DNA of 64,000 nucleotides from assembly GCF_001412085.1 (NCBI RefSeq), contig NZ_LKEV01000003.1, forward strand, positions 182,852 through 246,851. Direction: 5' to 3'. This document shows, in pieces, positions 36,236 to 45,240 of this stretch. Each line of letters opens with the position of its first letter. The stretch's first letter is position 1. The notes under the pieces are model-generated. The model saw only the letters and a program-made list of their open reading frames with translations. It had not been told where the DNA came from and made no database searches. Origin of the DNA: Corynebacterium lowii. Lineage in GTDB: Bacteria; Actinomycetota; Actinomycetes; Mycobacteriales; Mycobacteriaceae. The translations under genes and the position numbers were made by a program.

Positions 36236-36928
36236 TTAGAACTCGAAGTTCTTGAGCTTCTTCTGGGCCTTCTTCAAGGCCTTGGTGGCGCGCTTTTGCA
36301 GCTTATTCGCCTTCTTGCTGTTAGCAGCGGCCTCGGCCTTATCCTGGGCCTTGGCTGCGGCCTTGACGACCTTCTTCTTGGCAGCCTCGGCGTTATCGCG
36401 GGCGGCGGCCAACCAATCGTCCTTGTTTTCCTCCACGTACTCCTTGATGGCAGAACCATTCTCGTTAGCGGAGGTGGTGGCGGACTTGACGGCCTCGGAA
36501 GCGCGGTAGCTCAGGCCTGGCTTGCCACCGTTATCCAGGCTGGTGATAGCCAGGCCGCCGAGCAGGGCGACGTCGGTGAGGAAGCCATTGCGGCGGGTGC
36601 TCTTTTCCTCCGGCTCCTGGGTCTCCCAGAAGGCGTGGCGGCCCACGATGGTGGGCACGGCCAGCAGCGCCAGGGTGGTGGCGGAAAGGCGGGGCAGCTT
36701 GCCCAGGGCGAGCAAGGAACCCGCGCCTACCTTGAGGCCACCCGCGGTGCGGGCTACCAGTTCGGGGTCCTGGGGAATCTGGCGGGCATACTTGCGCGGC
36801 AGCACGGAACGAGTGCGGTTGAGCACGGATTCGGTGGCATCGACGTGGTCAGCGGTGTTCAGCAGGGTATCGACGCCGTCGGCAACATACACCGATGCCA
36901 GCGCGGGGCGAGCGAGTTTGCGGATCAT
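36236..36928 (-). CDS. DoxX-family membrane protein with a Lys/Ala-rich tail
   Basis: A 230-residue protein. The N-terminal half has the DoxX-type helices (RKLARPALASVYVADGVDTL, then GGLKVGAGSLLALGKLPRLS and helix SATTLALLAVPTIVGRHAFW). The C-terminal ~90 residues are highly basic and Ala/Lys-rich, ending KKLKNFEF, probably coiled and inside the cell. DoxX proteins are small membrane proteins of uncertain function, sometimes linked to thiol/redox balance. GGAG lies 8 nt before ATG 36928. The gene is between the MBL hydrolase and the helicase, all on the minus strand. Confidence 0.85.
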   Translation of the reverse strand: MIRKLARPALASVYVADGVDTLLNTADHVDATESVLNRTRSVLPRKYARQIPQDPELVARTAGGLKVGAGSLLALGKLPRLSATTLALLAVPTIVGRHAFWETQEPEEKSTRRNGFLTDVALLGGLAITSLDNGGKPGLSYRASEAVKSATTSANENGSAIKEYVEENKDDWLAAARDNAEAAKKKVVKAAAKAQDKAEAAANSKKANKLQKRATKALKKAQKKLKNFEF

Positions 36929-36983
36929 TGCGCACACTCCTTCATAAAGAGATTTGGGTACGATGAGCTATTTTAGCGTTGCT

Positions 36984-37583
36984 TTACCAGCGGCGTTCCC
37001 ACCACACCCGCAGGTGAGGGCGCTCCTCCCCTAAAGTAGTGGCCGCGCCGTGGCCGGGGTGGACGAGCGCGGAGTCCTCGTACACGTCGAAGATCCTGGT
37101 AGTAACGTCTTTGTATAGCCTTGCAAAATCGCTTTCCGACGTCGTTTTTCCCAATCCGCCGGGGAAAAGGCTATCGCCCACGAAGAGGTGGGTAGCACCC
37201 CCGATCGTGGCGGTGAGGGCGGCTCCTCCGGGGGTATGACCGCGCAGGATGGTCACGGGGAAATCATGGTCGGCGTGGTGGATCACATCGCCGTGGTTGA
37301 GCTCCACGTCTACCGGGCAGGGGAGCGCGGGGGAATCGAGGAAGGGGGCATAGTGGGTGGCCTCGGTGGCCTCTAATACCTCGGCTAGCGCCCTGGTGTG
37401 ATCTTTGTGCCGATGAGTGGTGAGAACCTTGGTAATTTTTACCCCGGCCTCGCGCGCCAGATCGAGGAGCGCGGGGGCGTTATCGGCGGCGTCGATAAGC
37501 AAACCCTCGCCCTGGGCGGCCAGGAGATAGCAATTATTGTCCATGCTGGACACGGAAATCTGGTGCAGGCGCAATTCGCTCAT
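36984..37583 (-). CDS. MBL-fold metallo-hydrolase (glyoxalase II-like)
   Basis: A 199-residue metallo-beta-lactamase-fold enzyme. The metal-binding motif is THRHKDH (HxHxDH type), followed by [22 protein letters not shown] and a C-terminal HPGHGAATT, which give the remaining ligands. These are typical of hydroxyacylglutathione-hydrolase-like or mycothiol-related hydrolases; the substrate is unknown. ATG 37583 starts [17 protein letters not shown]. It is divergent from uvrA, with 79 bp between the starts. Confidence 0.88.
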   Translation of the reverse strand: MSELRLHQISVSSMDNNCYLLAAQGEGLLIDAADNAPALLDLAREAGVKITKVLTTHRHKDHTRALAEVLEATEATHYAPFLDSPALPCPVDVELNHGDVIHHADHDFPVTILRGHTPGGAALTATIGGATHLFVGDSLFPGGLGKTTSESDFARLYKDVTTRIFDVYEDSALVHPGHGAATTLGEERPHLRVWWERRW

Positions 37584-37662
37584 AAGCAACAGAGTAATGA
37601 TGCTGGCGCGGCGGTGCGTATCGTTGGTATGTTCGAGTGCAGTTGATTCAACGGTGGAAGGG

Positions 37663-40521
37663 ATGGAACACGCTGTGGCTGATCGCCTGGTAGTGCGGGG
37701 TGCGCGGGAGCACAACCTCAAGGGGGTAGACGTTGATCTTCCCAGGGAGTCGATGGTGGTATTCACCGGGCTTTCTGGATCGGGAAAATCCTCCCTGGCC
37801 TTTGACACCATCTTTGCCGAGGGGCAGCGCCGCTATATCGAATCACTGTCCAGCTATGCCCGCATGTTTTTGGGCCAGATGGATAAACCCGATGTGGACT
37901 TTATCGAGGGCCTTTCCCCTGCGGTGTCCATCGACCAGAAATCCACCAACCGTAACCCGCGCTCCACGGTGGGCACCATCACGGAAATCTACGATTACCT
38001 GCGCCTGCTCTTCTCCCGCGCCGGTACCGCGCATTGCCCCACGTGCGACGCCCCCATTGAGCGCCAGACCCCGCAGCAGATCGTAGACCAGGTTTTGGCC
38101 CTGGAAGAGGGGATGAAGTTCCAGGTTCTTGCCCCCGTGGTGCGTCGCCGCAAGGGGGAGTTCGTGGACCTCTTTGAGGACATTGCGGCCCAGGGATATT
38201 CCCGCGTGCGGGTGGACGCGCAGGTGTACCCACTGAGCGATCCTCCCACCCTTAAGAAGCAGATCAAGCACGATATTGATGTGGTGGTAGATCGCCTCCA
38301 GGTCAAGCAATCCCAAAAGCAGCGGCTCACGGAATCGGTGGAGACCGCCCTGGGATTGGCCGATGGGGTAGTGGCCCTGGAGTTCGTGGGCCTGCCCGAG
38401 GACGATCCGCAGCGGGTGCGCCGCTTTTCTGAGAAGTTGGCCTGCCCCAATGGGCATGCCTTGCAGGTGGAGGAGTTGGAGCCGCGCGCCTTTTCCTTTA
38501 ACAGTCCCTTCGGTGCCTGCCCGGCCTGCGATGGCCTGGGCACCACGATGGAGATTGATGAGGACCTGCTCATTCCCGATCCCGAGGCGCCCGTGAGCCA
38601 GGCGGTACAGCCCTGGCATACCAGCCCCAACCACAAGTACTTTGAAAAACTCGTGGAGGGCCTGGGTAACGCCCTGGGGTTCCACCCCAAGGACCCGTAT
38701 TCGGCGCTCACCAAGCAGCAGCGCGACGCCCTCATTAACGGCACCGCCACCGAGGTGACGGTGCGCTATAAGAACCGTTATGGCCGCATGAGGCAATGGA
38801 CGGCTCCCTTTGAAGGCGTGATGGGCTACCTCAAGCGCAAGATGGAGGAGACCACCAGCGAGAACGTCCGTGAAAAGTTCCTGGCCTATACCCGCCAGGT
38901 GGCCTGCCCCACCTGTCAGGGGGCGCGCCTGCGCCCGGAGATTCTGGCGGTGCGCCTGGCCTCGGAGAAGGGGGAGCTTTCTATTGCCGGGCTCACGGAG
39001 CTGAGCATTGAGGACGCCTTTGGCTTTTTGGATACCCTCGTGCTGGGTAAGCGCGAGGAGATGATTGCCGGGGCGGTGCTCAAGGAGATTCAGGCTCGGC
39101 TGCGTTTCCTGCTGGACGTGGGGCTCAATTACCTCACTTTGAATCGCTCTGCGGGCACGCTTTCCGGTGGTGAGGCCCAGCGTATTCGCCTGGCCACCCA
39201 GATTGGTTCCGGCCTGGCCGGTGTGCTCTACGTACTTGATGAACCCTCTATTGGCCTGCACCAGCGGGATAATCAGCGCCTCATCGGCACCCTGGAGCGC
39301 TTGCGCGATCTGGGCAACACCCTCATCGTGGTGGAGCACGATGAGGACACCATCCGAGCCGCGGATTGGCTGGTGGACGTGGGGCCGCGCGCCGGAGAAT
39401 ACGGTGGCGAGGTGGTCTATCAGGGTGCACCCGAGGGAATACTGAAATCGGAGGATTCAATCACCGGCGCCTATCTTTCCGGGCGCCGGGAGATCGGAGT
39501 TCCAGAGCAACGCCGCCCCATTGACCGCTCCCGCATGCTCAAGGTGGTAGGCGCCAGGGAGAACAACCTCCGGGGCATCAATGTGGAGATTCCCCTGGGT
39601 GTATTGGCCTGCGTCACGGGTGTTTCGGGCTCCGGAAAGTCCACGCTGGTCAATCAGATTCTGGCCAAGGTGCTGGCCAATGAGCTCAACCGTGCTCGCC
39701 AGGTGCCAGGGCGTGCTCGCCGCGTAGAGGGAATGGAGCACCTGGATAAGTTGGTGCAGGTGGATCAATCGCCCATCGGGCGTACCCCGCGCTCCAATCC
39801 GGCCACCTACACCGGCGTATTCGATAAAATCCGCACCCTCTTTGCCGAAACCCCGGAGGCCAAGGTGCGCGGCTATAAGGCCGGGCGCTTCTCCTTCAAC
39901 CTCAAGGGTGGGCGCTGCGAGGCCTGCCAGGGTGACGGCACCATCAAGATCGAGATGAACTTCCTTCCCGATGTGTACGTGCCCTGTGAGGCCTGCGGCG
40001 GCGCGCGCTACAACCGCGAGACCCTAGAGGTGACCTACAAGGGCAAGAACATCGCGGAGGTATTGGATATGCCTATCTCCGAGGCCGCGGGCTTCTTTGA
40101 ATCCATCACCTCCATTCACCGCTACCTCAATACGCTGGTGGAGGTGGGGCTGGGCTATGTGCGCCTGGGGCAATCGGCCACCACGCTTTCCGGCGGTGAG
40201 GCCCAGCGCGTGAAACTGGCCAGTGAACTGCAAAAGCGTTCCAATGGGCGCACCGTGTATATCCTCGATGAACCCACCACGGGCCTGCACTTTGAGGACA
40301 TCCGCAAACTTCTCCTGGTGATTCAAGGCCTGGTGGATAAGGGCAATTCCGTCATCATCATTGAGCACAACCTGGACGTGATTAAGTCTGCGGACTGGAT
40401 TGTGGATATGGGGCCTGAGGGAGGTTCTGGCGGTGGCCGCGTGGTGGCTCAAGGCACGCCGGAGGACGTGGCAGCCACAGAAGGTACACATACTGGGCGT
40501 TTTCTCAAGGACTTGCTCTGA
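37663..40521 (+). CDS. uvrA: UvrABC excision nuclease subunit A
   Basis: A 952-residue ABC-type DNA damage sensor. It has two ATPase halves: Walker [11 protein letters not shown] near residue 37 and [10 protein letters not shown] near residue 645; signatures [12 protein letters not shown] and [12 protein letters not shown]; and zinc-finger cysteines in [17 protein letters not shown] and CEACQGDG. The start at ATG 37663 gives [16 protein letters not shown] 37675 is possible and would give ADRLVVRG. It pairs with uvrB for nucleotide excision repair. Length matches the family. Confidence 0.96.
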   Translation: MEHAVADRLVVRGAREHNLKGVDVDLPRESMVVFTGLSGSGKSSLAFDTIFAEGQRRYIESLSSYARMFLGQMDKPDVDFIEGLSPAVSIDQKSTNRNPRSTVGTITEIYDYLRLLFSRAGTAHCPTCDAPIERQTPQQIVDQVLALEEGMKFQVLAPVVRRRKGEFVDLFEDIAAQGYSRVRVDAQVYPLSDPPTLKKQIKHDIDVVVDRLQVKQSQKQRLTESVETALGLADGVVALEFVGLPEDDPQRVRRFSEKLACPNGHALQVEELEPRAFSFNSPFGACPACDGLGTTMEIDEDLLIPDPEAPVSQAVQPWHTSPNHKYFEKLVEGLGNALGFHPKDPYSALTKQQRDALINGTATEVTVRYKNRYGRMRQWTAPFEGVMGYLKRKMEETTSENVREKFLAYTRQVACPTCQGARLRPEILAVRLASEKGELSIAGLTELSIEDAFGFLDTLVLGKREEMIAGAVLKEIQARLRFLLDVGLNYLTLNRSAGTLSGGEAQRIRLATQIGSGLAGVLYVLDEPSIGLHQRDNQRLIGTLERLRDLGNTLIVVEHDEDTIRAADWLVDVGPRAGEYGGEVVYQGAPEGILKSEDSITGAYLSGRREIGVPEQRRPIDRSRMLKVVGARENNLRGINVEIPLGVLACVTGVSGSGKSTLVNQILAKVLANELNRARQVPGRARRVEGMEHLDKLVQVDQSPIGRTPRSNPATYTGVFDKIRTLFAETPEAKVRGYKAGRFSFNLKGGRCEACQGDGTIKIEMNFLPDVYVPCEACGGARYNRETLEVTYKGKNIAEVLDMPISEAAGFFESITSIHRYLNTLVEVGLGYVRLGQSATTLSGGEAQRVKLASELQKRSNGRTVYILDEPTTGLHFEDIRKLLLVIQGLVDKGNSVIIIEHNLDVIKSADWIVDMGPEGGSGGGRVVAQGTPEDVAATEGTHTGRFLKDLL

Positions 40522-40571
40522 GGCTATGATGGGGCGTTCCCAAAAATCTGCCCGTGGGGAGGCCCTACACC

Positions 40572-41438
40572 GTGAGTCGATGCCGCATGATCGGCGCGTC
40601 TATCGTCGTGAGCGCTCTGTGTACAGCGTGTGCTCCTACCACCGAACCCGCTCCCGTTGCGCGCGTGGAATCTTTATCCACCAGTACGGAGAAATCTTCC
40701 GGCTCTGAGCGTGGAGGGGCTGAGCCTGGAAGCAGCGAGCTGGGCAAGGAGCTGCGCCGTATCGTGGAGGGGGCCATCGCCCATCATGGAGGTCAAGCCG
40801 GGATAGCGGTGGTATCCGGGGGGCAGGTGTACTCCGCTGGCGATCCGGGGCATAGCGCCGCGTGGTCCACGATCAAGGTGCCCATTGCTATCGCCGCCTA
40901 CCAGGAGGGCACGGCGGATGATGATACTGCCCGAGCGGCCATCACTTATTCCGATAATGATGCCTCGGTGGAACTCTGGGATTCCTTGGGCAGCAGCACG
41001 GAGGCCAGCGCTGCCGTGCAAAAGGTTCTTTCTCAGGCGGGTGACCCCACGGACGTGGCCCGGCAGTGGGGGCATAGCTCGAATGTGTCTTTTGGTGAGG
41101 TCTCGTGGCCTCTGAGTGGTCAGGCGCTCTTTGCCTCTCACCTGGCGTGTATTGACAGCGCCGATCCGGTGGTGGAATTGATGGGGGAAATATCCGAGGA
41201 GCACAAGTACGGCCTGGGGCTCTTAGAGGGTTCTGCCTTTAAGGGGGGTTGGGGCCCGGACGATGACGGTGTATTTACTATGCGCCAACTGGGAACAGTG
41301 GAGGGGGTTGGTATTGCCATGTATGTGCATCCCCAGGACGATCAGGAATCTGAGGGGCGAGCGATGCTTGACGATATAGCTCGTGGTCTGCGGGAATTGT
41401 TGGCGGAGGGAAAGCTCAAGGGCGGTTCCCGCTGCTGA
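40572..41438 (+). CDS. Beta-lactamase-fold serine hydrolase, probable lipoprotein
   Basis: A 288-residue exported protein. The N-terminus MSRCRMIGASIVVSALCTAC is a signal with a Cys near residue 20 that could be lipidated; the lipobox is weak. The mature part has class A beta-lactamase-like motifs: STIKVP (S-x-x-K) near residue 102, YSDNDA (S-D-N), and a KGG block in SAFKGGWGP. These suggest a serine hydrolase active site, but general acid and drug-hydrolysis function are not shown. GTG 40572, 9 nt after GGGGAGG, is chosen over GTG 40554 and ATG 40587. It ends just before the infC promoter. Confidence 0.8.
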   Translation: MSRCRMIGASIVVSALCTACAPTTEPAPVARVESLSTSTEKSSGSERGGAEPGSSELGKELRRIVEGAIAHHGGQAGIAVVSGGQVYSAGDPGHSAAWSTIKVPIAIAAYQEGTADDDTARAAITYSDNDASVELWDSLGSSTEASAAVQKVLSQAGDPTDVARQWGHSSNVSFGEVSWPLSGQALFASHLACIDSADPVVELMGEISEEHKYGLGLLEGSAFKGGWGPDDDGVFTMRQLGTVEGVGIAMYVHPQDDQESEGRAMLDDIARGLRELLAEGKLKGGSRC

Positions 41439-41439
41439 T

Positions 41440-41468
41440 TTGCGACCCCCGTATAAAGCCGCTATAGT
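41440..41468 (+). promoter_or_regulatory. Promoter for the infC-rpmI-rplT operon
   Basis: TTGCGA (41440-41445) and TATAGT (41463-41468), 17 bp apart, form an excellent promoter. Transcription would start near 41475, giving a leader of about 220 nt before infC. Confidence 0.75.
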
Positions 41469-41593
41469 GCCAGTTACTACCGCCCAGAGCGTTATGCTTG
41501 GGCCGCAAGAGGAGATCATCCCACCCCACGCCGCCTTTTAGAAAGGTAGGCCACGGGTCATGTTATAGAAGAACTCTGTAACGGTAATGTTCT

Positions 41594-41622
41594 CCTGCAT
41601 GTGCGCACACATGCAGGTTTTT
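41594..41622 (+). terminator. Terminator/attenuator in the infC leader
   Basis: A perfect 10-bp stem, CCTGCATGTG with CACATGCAGG, has loop CGCA and is followed by TTTTT (41618-41622). It lies about 120 nt downstream of the promoter at 41440-41468 and 72 nt before infC. That makes it a candidate attenuator. Alternatively it ends transcripts from the upstream gene and a second promoter lies after it. Confidence 0.7.
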
Positions 41623-41693
41623 CATTGGGTATGTATATCCAAATGTGTTGCGGTACGAATGACACTATTTACCCTGCTACTTGAGGAGTACAC

Positions 41694-42215
41694 ATCAGCG
41701 CTGAAGCTCGCATTAATGAGCGAATCCGAGTTCCCGAGGTTCGCCTCGTTGGCCCCGGTGGGGAACAGGTAGGCATTGTCCGTACTGATGATGCCCGCAA
41801 GCTGGCCTACGAAGCTGATCTGGACCTCGTTGAGGTCGCCCCCAAGGCCAAGCCCCCGGTCTGCAAGATCATGGACTACGGGAAGTACCGGTACGAGCAG
41901 GATCAAAAGGCCCGCGAGGCACGCCGGAACCAGCAGCAGACTGTAGTCAAAGAGCAGAAGTTTCGTCCCAAAATCGACGATCACGATTATGAGACGAAGA
42001 AGGGTAATGTAGTCCGGTTCCTAGAGAAGGGCTCCAAGGTCAAGGTAACGATCATGTTCCGCGGCCGTGAGCAGTCTCGCCCGGAGCTGGGGTTCCGCTT
42101 GCTGGATCGGTTGGCCCAGGACGTCGAGGAAGTGGGCGTCGTGGAAATGAAACCCAAGCAGGACGGCCGGAACATGACGATGGTTCTGGGGCCGGTTCGC
42201 AAGGGTAAGAAGTAA
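41694..42215 (+). CDS. infC: Translation initiation factor IF-3, AUC start codon
   Basis: A 173-residue IF-3 that binds the 30S subunit and checks the start codon. The protein begins [18 protein letters not shown] and has [20 protein letters not shown] and the C-terminal RNA-binding domain. The frame has a TGA at 41682, and the only possible start after it, before the conserved N-terminus, is ATC at 41694, with GAGGAG 5-6 nt upstream. No ATG, GTG or TTG precedes the first ATG at 41871, which would cut off the N-terminal domain. AUC/AUU starts are known for infC and are used for autoregulation. It is followed by rpmI and rplT. Confidence 0.9.
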   Translation: MSAEARINERIRVPEVRLVGPGGEQVGIVRTDDARKLAYEADLDLVEVAPKAKPPVCKIMDYGKYRYEQDQKAREARRNQQQTVVKEQKFRPKIDDHDYETKKGNVVRFLEKGSKVKVTIMFRGREQSRPELGFRLLDRLAQDVEEVGVVEMKPKQDGRNMTMVLGPVRKGKK

Positions 42216-42247
42216 ACACGTTAATCAGGGATTGTAAGGATCGAGCC

Positions 42248-42442
42248 ATGAAGCAAAAGACCCACAAGGGCACCGCTAAGCGCATCAAAAAGACCGGCAC
42301 CGGAAAGCTGCGTCGTGAGCAGGCTGGTCGCCGTCACCTGTTGGAGGGCAAGCCCTCCACCCGCACCCGTCGCCTCAAGGGCACGGTGGATGTTGCCAAG
42401 CCGGATACCAAGCGCGTGAAGCGTCTCCTCGGCCAGGCCTAA
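42248..42442 (+). CDS. rpmI: 50S ribosomal protein L35
   Basis: A 64-residue very basic ribosomal protein. The N-terminus [20 protein letters not shown] is characteristic of L35. It sits between infC and rplT, 32 nt after infC, in the standard order of this operon. Confidence 0.97.
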   Translation: MKQKTHKGTAKRIKKTGTGKLRREQAGRRHLLEGKPSTRTRRLKGTVDVAKPDTKRVKRLLGQA

Positions 42443-42493
42443 AAGGCCGCTTGTCCCTACACCACCAACGAGATTTGAAAGAAGAGTATTACC

Positions 42494-42883
42494 GTGGCAC
42501 GTGTTAAGCGGTCAGTGAATGCCAAGAAGAAGCGTCGCGAAATCCTGAAGTCCGCCAAGGGCTACCGTGGTCAGCGCTCCCGCCTGTATCGCAAGGCCAA
42601 GGAGCAGTGGCTGCACTCCATGACCTACTCTTACCGGGATCGTCGCGCCCGCAAGCGCGAGTTCCGTAAGCTGTGGATTCAGCGCATCAACGCCGCCGCT
42701 CGTATGAACGGCATCACCTACAACCGCCTGATCCAGGGCCTCAAGCTGGCCGAGATCGAGGTGGATCGCAAGATCCTGGCCGAGCTGGCTGTGAATGACT
42801 TTGCCACCTTCTCTGCCATCTGCGAGAAGGCTAAGGCTGCTCTGCCGGAGGACGTGAACGCCCCCAAGGCCAAGGCCGCCTAA
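42494..42883 (+). CDS. rplT: 50S ribosomal protein L20
   Basis: A 129-residue 23S rRNA-binding protein needed early in 50S assembly. It has the basic N-terminus [20 protein letters not shown] and [18 protein letters not shown] 42494 is the start. It ends the operon before a strong terminator. In other bacteria L20 represses this operon via leader RNA; no such element is proven here. Confidence 0.97.
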   Translation: MARVKRSVNAKKKRREILKSAKGYRGQRSRLYRKAKEQWLHSMTYSYRDRRARKREFRKLWIQRINAAARMNGITYNRLIQGLKLAEIEVDRKILAELAVNDFATFSAICEKAKAALPEDVNAPKAKAA

Positions 42884-42901
42884 AACGGATCTTGCCATAA
42901 A

Positions 42902-42933
42902 AATCCCCGCCAGTGCATGCTGGCGGGGATTCG
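42902..42933 (+). terminator. Terminator after rplT
   Basis: A perfect 12-bp stem, AATCCCCGCCAG with CTGGCGGGGATT, has loop TGCATG. The following sequence is CGTTT, so the T-tail is weak, but position and strength fit the end of the infC operon. Confidence 0.85.
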
Positions 42934-42949
42934 TTTATCCTGGATAACC

Positions 42950-43270
42950 ATGACTATGCCGCAGTTTGGCCAGCAATATACCTCACCTGAGTATCTTCAA
43001 GAACCGCTACCGGCGCCGCGTTCTTATATTGCGGCGGCCCTTTTGGCTTTCTTTTTGGGCGAGTTCGGCGTGCATAATTTTTATCTGGGATACCGCCAGC
43101 GGGCTATTATTCAGCTCGTCATCGCCATCGTGGGATACGCCCTATCTATCGTTCTCATCGGTATTCCCATCGTGATCGCCGTGAAGATCTGGGCTTTCGT
43201 GGAGTTCGTGATGATTCTGCTGCGCTCGGGCACCTATGCCACCGATCCCTATGGGCGGGAACTCATCTAG
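42950..43270 (+). CDS. TM2-domain small membrane protein
   Basis: A 106-residue protein with two membrane helices. The first part has SYIAAALLAFFLGEFGVHNF, which with the following YLGYRQRA is the TM2 domain signature (F-L-G-x-x-G-x-H-x-F-Y-L-G). The second hydrophobic stretch is about residues 55-85. The function of bacterial TM2 proteins is not known. The start at ATG 42950 follows the terminator closely. Confidence 0.85.
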   Translation: MTMPQFGQQYTSPEYLQEPLPAPRSYIAAALLAFFLGEFGVHNFYLGYRQRAIIQLVIAIVGYALSIVLIGIPIVIAVKIWAFVEFVMILLRSGTYATDPYGRELI

Positions 43271-43290
43271 CCCCAGGTATCCTCGGGGCC

Positions 43291-44115
43291 ATGTCTCTTG
43301 ATTTCTCCGCTCCCTTTACGGAGCGCACCCCGCGCATCGTCGCGGCGGCCAAGCTCCATCGGGCGGCGGCTCGTCGCAAAGCAAAGGCCTTCCTCGTGGA
43401 GGGGGAAAACGCGGTGGAAGCGGCGGTGACCACGGGGGCCGCCCGGGACGTGTACGTCACCGAACAGGCGGCGCAGCGCTACGAGGCTATCGTGAAATCC
43501 GCCCAGTACCTCAGCGTGTACGTGCACCCGATCAGCGATAAGGCGGCGCGTTCCCTATCCGATACCGTGACCACCACCGGCATCTTCGCGGTCTGCGATC
43601 CGGTGCTGTGGCCCATGAAGCGAGCACTCACGGGCACGCCCCGTTTGGTGTCGGTGCCGGTGCACACCTCGGACCCCGGCAACGCGGGCACGCTGATTCG
43701 GGTTTCCGATGCGATGGGGGCGAACGCCGTGGTTTTTGCCGGAGAGACGGTGGACCCCCTGGGCAATAAGGTGGTGCGTTCCTCGGCAGGGTCTCTCTTT
43801 CACCTCCCGGTATCGCGGGAAACTCAGGTGGAGGCGGTGATGGATTCCCTGCGCAGCCGCGGGCTACAGATACTGGCGACGGCCGCCGATGGAGAGGTAG
43901 ATCTCGATGAAGCCGGCGATCTCCTCGAAGCCCCCACCGCCTGGCTCTTTGGCAACGAGGCGCACGGATTAGGGGAGGAGTTGTTGAGTCAGGCCGACCA
44001 CCGGGTGCGTATTCCCATTCGGGGCCGGGCGGAATCGCTGAATCTGGCCACGGCGGCGTCGATATGCCTTTATGAGTCTGCCCGAACGCAGGCCCGGGTG
44101 GCCGGACTAGAATAA
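43291..44115 (+). CDS. SpoU/TrmH-family RNA 2'-O-methyltransferase
   Basis: A 274-residue rRNA or tRNA ribose methyltransferase. It has the SPOUT domain with DPGNAGTLIRVSDAMGANAV, LFGNEAHGLGEELL and IPIRGRAESLNLATAASICL, which form the knot that binds SAM. The N-terminal part includes KAKAFLVEGENAVEAA (RNA 2'-O-ribose methyltransferase substrate-binding domain). Its position just before pheS is common. The modified nucleotide is not assignable; TsnR/RlmB-like proteins are nearest. Confidence 0.88.
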   Translation: MSLDFSAPFTERTPRIVAAAKLHRAAARRKAKAFLVEGENAVEAAVTTGAARDVYVTEQAAQRYEAIVKSAQYLSVYVHPISDKAARSLSDTVTTTGIFAVCDPVLWPMKRALTGTPRLVSVPVHTSDPGNAGTLIRVSDAMGANAVVFAGETVDPLGNKVVRSSAGSLFHLPVSRETQVEAVMDSLRSRGLQILATAADGEVDLDEAGDLLEAPTAWLFGNEAHGLGEELLSQADHRVRIPIRGRAESLNLATAASICLYESARTQARVAGLE

Positions 44116-45213
<1,098 letters not shown>

Positions 45214-45240
45214 GGCCCCGCACAGCTCAAGGAGAAAACC

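Noticed and set aside
40554..40571. Upstream GTG start for the serine hydrolase
   Set aside because: The GGGGAGG that would be its ribosome binding site lies inside this extension, at correct spacing for GTG 40572.
41493..41540. 15-codon leader peptide in the infC leader
   Set aside because: It has no convincing ribosome binding site and no run of regulatory codons; kept only as a remark.
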